A program made the position numbers and the translations under genes. Shown here one piece after another: positions 7,629 through 10,637 of a stretch of 10,637 bases of DNA. The stretch is from an uncultured Polyangiaceae bacterium (lineage in GTDB: Bacteria > Myxococcota_A > Polyangia > Polyangiales > Houyiibacteriaceae). Location of the stretch: assembly GCA_947258625.1 (NCBI GenBank), contig CAMYJN010000033.1, positions 1-10,637 on the forward strand, read 5' to 3'. A model generated the notes under the pieces. The model was not told the DNA's origin and ran no database searches. It was given only the letters and a program-made list of their open reading frames with translations. The stretch's first letter is position 1, and the number at the start of each line of letters is the position of its first letter.

Positions 7629-8114
7629 GTGCGCCGCCTGACTCTCGCCGCCCTCGCCGTCCTGCTGATCGCCTCCTGCAAGAGTGAGCCGACGCCGACC
7701 GGTTTCGAGTCGCCCAGCGCCACCATTGATTCACTGTTCCGCGCTTATGGCGTGCAAGGCATGCCGCAAGACGAAGCGCGCCGCCGGCTTCAGGCGCACG
7801 AGCGATTCGAGCTCCTCGATTCAGAGCTCTTTCGAACCTGCTTCTCCGATTGGCAAGGAGAGCACGATCAAGCCTTGGGAGGTTTTGTCTTCGGGCAGCT
7901 CGTCGCTGGGAAAGACGAGCTCGAGATCGAGCTCGAAGGCAACACGGCGAAAGTCCGCGCCGCCTCCGCATCGATCGAGCTGACACCAATCGTTCTCGTC
8001 AAACAGGGCCGAGCCTGGAAGATCGACCTTCGCAGGAGCGTGCCCCCGCAGGTCCGCCAGAGCCTCTACGAGGTCTACCGTCGCGCGCGTCGGGCCGAGC
8101 GCAAAGCGCGCTGA
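7629..8114 (+). CDS. Small lipoprotein of unknown function
   Basis: A 161-aa protein starting at GTG 7629. There is no earlier in-frame start, and the signal peptide begins right here. The N terminus [17 protein letters not shown] is a clear lipoprotein signal with lipobox IASC (Cys17). Residue +2 is Lys, not Asp, so by the enterobacterial rule it would go to the outer membrane. The mature part has a helical region with [12 protein letters not shown] (about 30-41), an Asp/Glu/Arg-rich middle, a beta-rich stretch ([20 protein letters not shown]), then [16 protein letters not shown] and an Arg-rich tail. The layout (helix with FRAYG, then beta strands ending in a WKID-type strand) resembles NTF2-like folded lipoproteins, but that is a guess from pattern. 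It is divergent from clpB and ends 9 bases from the stop of the DUF2723 gene. No good Shine-Dalgarno is seen. Confidence 0.82.
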   Translation: MRRLTLAALAVLLIASCKSEPTPTGFESPSATIDSLFRAYGVQGMPQDEARRRLQAHERFELLDSELFRTCFSDWQGEHDQALGGFVFGQLVAGKDELEIELEGNTAKVRAASASIELTPIVLVKQGRAWKIDLRRSVPPQVRQSLYEVYRRARRAERKAR

Positions 8115-8129
8115 GCCGCTAGGTCAGCG
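8109..8129. repeat. Inverted repeat spanning two convergent stop codons
   Basis: CGCTGA (8109-8114) and TCAGCG (8124-8129) are exact inverted copies separated by 9 bases. Each copy contains the TGA stop of one of the two convergent genes. A U-tract is absent on both sides, so it is at best a weak terminator. The symmetry comes partly from two TGA stops facing each other. Confidence 0.3.
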
Positions 8130-9950
8130 AATCGTAAACGGTGTGACGTCGATCCGCTCGCCCGGTGAAGCGTTCTTCAACGCCTCTTGCAGCATCAGCA
8201 GCTCCCTCGGGTGGGCATTGAGAGCCAGGCCGGCGCTTACGGTTCGAAGCGCTGCGTTCGTGTCGCCGATCGATGCGAAATAGAGGGAATCGGTGTAGTG
8301 GCGCCAGATCAGCTGAACCTCGGTATGCGGGTCGATCGGATGGCCGATGCGTTGGTACAGGTCTCCCCAAAGCGCGGCGTGCTCGTGCATCGCGCGTGCC
8401 TCGTCGGTCTCGGTCGTGTCGGCCGTTAGCACGCGATGGTACAGCTGCTCTGGAACGAGCAGATCCATCAGCTCTTGGGTCACTCTCACGTCCATCTCGA
8501 CGTAGACCGGGCGAAGGGCGGCGAGGCTTTGGAGCTCTGGCGCGCTCAGCGTGCCGTCGAGGACGTAGCTTCGCAGAAGAGGCTTCAGCTCGGTCTCGTC
8601 TCTCACATAGCGGTCCACGAGCTTTGGGTAGCTGAGCAGTGGGAGCGGGATCATCGTGACGTCGGGACGATTGAGCTCCTCGGCCTCGCCTCCCCAGTAG
8701 CGAAAGATCGTCTGCGGGTTGTGGACCAGAACGATCGAACGGGCGGGTAGCGAGCGTCGAAGCCCGTCATCGAAGACATCCGTATCGACAAAGCTCGCGA
8801 GCGTCGATGCATCGAGCGAGCGAACGAATTGGAAGGACGCCGCCATCGCAAGGACCGCCCCGAGCGCGGGCGCCAGCTTCGGCCTGGTCGGCACCGCTTC
8901 CGCGAGCGCTGAGACCAAAACACCGATGGCGAAGACCGCGAAAATCGCGAGCGAGGCATAGGAAACCATGAAGTAGGCAATCGCGTCGGGGTTGCCGCGA
9001 ACGAAGCCCAGGGTGGCGCGCGCGAGCACGTACACCAGCCAGAGGGTCAGCCAGAAAAGACCGAATTTACGAGACGCGCTGACCCGAAGCATGAAGTAGG
9101 CGCCGAGCAGCGCCACCGCAAGCGTCACGACATGGAGGTCGCGTGCCGTCGCGACCAGAACGTCGGCAAGGGTCTGTCCAAATGGCGAGACGGCTTCCGG
9201 TGAGATGCTCTTTTGAAAGGTCTGCGCGGTGATGACCCACGCAAAGCGTCCGGGGCTCGATGGATCTCCGAGATTCAAGAACGGGTCTTGTAGCGCTCGC
9301 AGCGGCAGGTAGAGGTAGGTCATCAAACCGGCGCTCACGAATCCGACCGACCATGCGAAAGGCCGCCATCCCCAAGTCTTCCAGATCCCTAGCAAAAGCC
9401 AGAGCGATGGCACGACGGCGAGCAGGGCGATGAAATGATGGTTGGCGAGCGCGAGGCCAAGCGCCAAGGCGGCCTGGTAGAGCGGGCGGACGTCGCCCTC
9501 TTGCTCTGAAATTGAAACGCGGAGCAGACGTTCCATCGCGATGCACAGCAGGGCGGCTTGAAGGGCGTACACCTCCGGGCGAACCGCCTGAAACCACCAG
9601 CCCTGACTTCCGGCAACCCACCAAGTTGCCGCGAGCGCGAGAGGAAAGCGCAGCGAGGGCCGAATCGCATCGCTCACCGACAGGCTCGTCTCGAAGGCAA
9701 AGAACAAGGCCACCGCGGCGATTGCTAGCAGAACCGAGCAGATCACGGCGACCCGAAACGAGAGCGCGCCGATCGGCAATAGATTCGCTGCGCCGAGAAC
9801 GATCGACGCCAGCGGATGACCGGGTGGATGCGAGATGCCGAAGTCCGCCGCCGCTGCGACGAACTCGCCGCTGTCGAGCCAATGCGCAAACCCCGACGCG
9901 GTGCTCAAATAAGCCAAGAGCGGCGGAACCCCAGCGAGAAGCCCTTTCAT
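8124..9950 (-). CDS. DUF2723 (TMEM260-like) polytopic membrane protein, possible glycosyltransferase
   Basis: A 608-aa integral membrane protein. The conserved DUF2723 motif is near the N terminus: LDSGEFVAAAADFGISHPPG (25-44), with acidic Asp26 and Glu29 and the HPPGHPL signature (41-47), followed by QAVRPEVYALQ (121-131). Many hydrophobic segments follow up to about residue 375, then a soluble C-terminal part of about 230 aa ending in helices that look TPR-like (SLYFASIGDTNAALRTVSAG). DUF2723 proteins are related to GT-C membrane glycosyltransferases, and the animal TMEM260 is a protein O-mannosyltransferase. A sugar donor or acceptor here is not shown by the sequence. The frame opens at TTG 10103, but ATG 9950 begins right before the first membrane helix and is preferred. 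No strong Shine-Dalgarno is visible. Upstream lies the structured 485-base gap, which may be its leader. Confidence 0.88.
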   Translation of the reverse strand: MKGLLAGVPPLLAYLSTASGFAHWLDSGEFVAAAADFGISHPPGHPLASIVLGAANLLPIGALSFRVAVICSVLLAIAAVALFFAFETSLSVSDAIRPSLRFPLALAATWWVAGSQGWWFQAVRPEVYALQAALLCIAMERLLRVSISEQEGDVRPLYQAALALGLALANHHFIALLAVVPSLWLLLGIWKTWGWRPFAWSVGFVSAGLMTYLYLPLRALQDPFLNLGDPSSPGRFAWVITAQTFQKSISPEAVSPFGQTLADVLVATARDLHVVTLAVALLGAYFMLRVSASRKFGLFWLTLWLVYVLARATLGFVRGNPDAIAYFMVSYASLAIFAVFAIGVLVSALAEAVPTRPKLAPALGAVLAMAASFQFVRSLDASTLASFVDTDVFDDGLRRSLPARSIVLVHNPQTIFRYWGGEAEELNRPDVTMIPLPLLSYPKLVDRYVRDETELKPLLRSYVLDGTLSAPELQSLAALRPVYVEMDVRVTQELMDLLVPEQLYHRVLTADTTETDEARAMHEHAALWGDLYQRIGHPIDPHTEVQLIWRHYTDSLYFASIGDTNAALRTVSAGLALNAHPRELLMLQEALKNASPGERIDVTPFTIR

Positions 9951-10019
9951 CCAGTTGGAACGCAAAGCCCGGCCATGATCAGCGCACACCGCCAACCGGG
10001 TCAAATCTCCGAACAAACC

Positions 10020-10042
10020 GTACGATCGGAGAACGGCTCGCG
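10020..10042 (+). repeat. Extra copy of the arm of the downstream palindrome
   Basis: ATCGGAGAACGGCTCGCG (10025-10042) matches the reverse complement of 10367-10384 at 17 of 18 positions. The one difference would be a G-U pair in RNA. Including flanks, 10020-10042 can pair with 10367-10389 over 23 positions with three G-U pairs and no mismatch. The 13-mer GGAGAACGGCTCG is also a direct repeat of 10263-10275. GTACG (10020-10024) and CGTAC (10045-10049) could also close a local hairpin that would show this sequence in its loop. Confidence 0.7.
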
Positions 10043-10128
10043 GGCGTACCGGGACGCGGAAAAAACCGCGACACGGGGCTGCGCCGAACGGCTCGGCTTG
10101 CAAATGTGGTCGGATTCACTTGGGGGCT

Positions 10129-10208
10129 TTGACCACGCAAGCCTCGCCTCGACGCGCGCGCCAATCTGCGGTGGCTGCTGTCTTGCAGATTGGCACTTGC
10201 GACGTCGA
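10129..10208. repeat. Hairpin-forming inverted repeat, possible structured RNA element
   Basis: GCCAATCTGC (10160-10169) and GCAGATTGGC (10185-10194) form a perfect 10-bp stem with a 15-base loop. Outside it, CGCAAG (10136-10141) pairs exactly with CTTGCG (10196-10201), with 18 bases bulged on one side and one on the other. Beyond a 2x2 mismatch, TTGAC (10129-10133) pairs with GTCGA (10204-10208) including one wobble. That gives 21 pairs over 80 bases. Either strand could be the transcribed one. A T6 run 18 bases after it (10227-10232) is too far away for a standard terminator. Confidence 0.5.
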
Positions 10209-10257
10209 CTCCGCCCCATATCGCGCTTTTTTCCACGCCCCTCCATCCATATCCATT

Positions 10258-10386
10258 CAATAGGAGAACGGCTCGGGATGGGCAGCACAGCGATTGGGCC
10301 GGCGCCTAGTCGTATGTCGACTTGGGGAAGCGCGGCGACGGGGCGCCCAATCGCGAGCACGCCCGTCGCGAGCTGTTCTCCGATTG
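10258..10386. repeat. 129-base imperfect palindrome, long rod-like hairpin
   Basis: The outer arms 10258-10275 and 10369-10386 pair over 18 positions with one mismatch and one wobble (core GGAGAAC with GTTCTCC). After one mismatch, GATGGGC (10277-10283) pairs with GCCCGTC (10361-10367) with one wobble. A symmetric 6x6 internal loop follows (10284-10289 and 10355-10360). Then comes a perfect 10-bp stem, GCGATTGGGC (10290-10299) with GCCCAATCGC (10345-10354). The 45-base tip contains a smaller hairpin, AGTCG-TATGT-CGACT (10308-10322). This is far beyond chance and could be a structured RNA gene, a leader of either neighbour, or a dispersed intergenic palindrome of the ERIC type. No target-site duplication is seen at its ends. 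Confidence 0.75.
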
Positions 10387-10392
10387 TATAGT
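10387..10392 (+). promoter_or_regulatory. Candidate -10 box of the EVE-domain gene at the edge of the palindrome
   Basis: TATAGT (10387-10392) is a good -10 match lying 44 bases before the EVE-domain start codon, but no -35 hexamer of quality is found 16-18 bases upstream, where the palindrome arm lies. On the other strand the same AT-rich spot reads TATACAAT, also -10-like, which would start minus-strand RNA at about 10378, inside the palindrome arm and towards the DUF2723 gene. The direction is undecided. Confidence 0.3.
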
Positions 10393-10435
10393 TCGACCGT
10401 CTTCCGTGGATGTGCATCTGTGACATAGTCCGCGA

Positions 10436-10637
10436 ATGCCGAAGCGTGGCGTGAAGTACTGGCTGATGAAGAGCGAACCCGAGAGCTACTCGATCGACGA
10501 CCTCGAACGCGACCGCCGCGAGCCATGGGACGGCATACGAAACTACCAGGCCCGCAACTTCATGCGCGAAATGGCTGCCGGCGATCTCGTCATCTTTTAC
10601 CACTCCAGCGCAAAGCCGCCTGGGGCGGCAGGCATCG
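10436..10637 (+). CDS. EVE-domain protein, N-terminal part (cut by window edge)
   Basis: The first 67 codons of an EVE-domain (formerly DUF55; thymocyte nuclear protein 1-like) protein, a PUA-related fold thought to recognise modified bases in DNA or RNA. The family signatures are plain: YWLMKSEPESYSIDDL (8-23), then WDGIRNYQARNFMREM (31-46), and the strand LVIFYHSSAKPPGAAGI (50-66), where most EVE proteins have FYHSN followed by a GxAGI-type motif. ATG 10436 is the only possible start, since an in-frame TGA lies 13 bases upstream (10421-10423). There is no clear Shine-Dalgarno. Full-length stand-alone EVE proteins are about 135-160 aa, so roughly half is missing. EVE domains are sometimes fused to or near restriction-type defence genes; the next genes are outside the window, so no such link can be judged. 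Confidence 0.95.
   Translation, partial: MPKRGVKYWLMKSEPESYSIDDLERDRREPWDGIRNYQARNFMREMAAGDLVIFYHSSAKPPGAAGI

Larger units (their letters stand above)
9951..10435. other. 485-base intergenic region with several inverted repeats, between divergent genes
   Basis: No credible gene is present. The open frames crossing it on both strands (for example 9816-10391 plus and 10001-10603 minus) run through the coding sequence of the neighbours and have Arg/Ser-rich shadow composition. It separates the divergent DUF2723 and EVE-domain genes, so it should hold two promoters, yet that needs far less than 485 bases; other divergent gaps in this window are about 70 bases. It contains the structures listed separately, a small hairpin CGCGG-A6-CCGCG (10055-10070), another GCCGA-ACGGC-TCGGC (10083-10097) and a T6 run (10227-10232) without a convincing stem just before it. 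No tRNA was found, and no RNase P or tmRNA hallmarks. Confidence 0.8.

Noticed and set aside
9999..10015. tRNA T-arm-like GGGTCAAATC
   Set aside because: One base short of the T-loop consensus, with no matching acceptor, D or anticodon arm on either strand.
9951..10103. TTG 10103 as start of the DUF2723 protein
   Set aside because: It would add 51 Arg/Pro-rich residues before the first membrane helix and requires a TTG start. ATG 9950 fits the family better.
10205..10235. T6 run as a rho-independent terminator
   Set aside because: The stem directly before it is only about 4 bp with a long loop; the strong hairpin is 18 bases further away.
10258..10386. 6S RNA
   Set aside because: The rod shape with a central loop is reminiscent, but 129 bases is short, the loop is small and I could not align conserved 6S positions. 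A search with the Rfam 6S model would settle it.
10020..10389. RNase P RNA or tmRNA, suggested by the closing stem of a roughly 370-base segment
   Set aside because: The universal RNase P core (GAGGAAAGTCC-like) and its partner are absent, and there is no tRNA-like end with CCA for tmRNA.

Overview
The window is about 10.6 kb of GC-rich bacterial DNA with tightly packed genes. It looks chromosomal: all recognisable genes are housekeeping or general envelope genes, and there is no transposase, integrase, phage gene or CRISPR array. The high GC, a Gram-negative efflux pair with a lipoprotein adaptor, a PPi-type phosphofructokinase, a stand-alone hydratase 2 and a DUF2723 membrane protein together would suit a Myxococcota or other delta-proteobacterial-type genome. 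That placement is an inference from gene content, not a match.

Layout. Positions 1-3177 are three minus-strand genes read in the order (R)-specific enoyl-CoA hydratase (hydratase 2 / MaoC type), periplasmic adaptor lipoprotein, RND efflux permease (cut by the window edge). The adaptor and permease overlap by 4 bases (ATGA) and are surely co-translated. The hydratase lies 57 bases upstream and may share the transcript. Divergent from it, on the plus strand, is a PPi-dependent phosphofructokinase (3248-4588), which ends in a bidirectional hairpin terminator shared with the convergent gene for ribosomal protein bS21 (rpsU, 4605-4832, minus). Upstream of rpsU on the same strand is the full-length disaggregase clpB (4944-7553, minus). 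Divergent from clpB is a small unidentified lipoprotein gene (7629-8114, plus), which meets tail to tail a large polytopic DUF2723 membrane protein (8124-9950, minus).

The only long stretch without a gene is 9951-10435, followed by the start of an EVE-domain protein gene (10436 to the edge, plus). This intergenic region is unusually structured. It holds a 129-base imperfect palindrome (10258-10386), an extra copy of the palindrome arm about 235 bases away (10020-10042) that could pair with the palindrome's far arm over 23 positions, and a second, independent hairpin of about 80 bases (10129-10208). This is the part of the window most likely to hold something undescribed: a structured RNA, a regulatory leader, or a dispersed palindromic repeat. 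A smaller regulatory candidate is the rpsU leader, where an upstream 8-mer is exactly complementary to the Shine-Dalgarno region.

The genes do not form one pathway. The identifiable functional units are the efflux pair, proteostasis and translation (clpB, rpsU), glycolysis, and envelope proteins.
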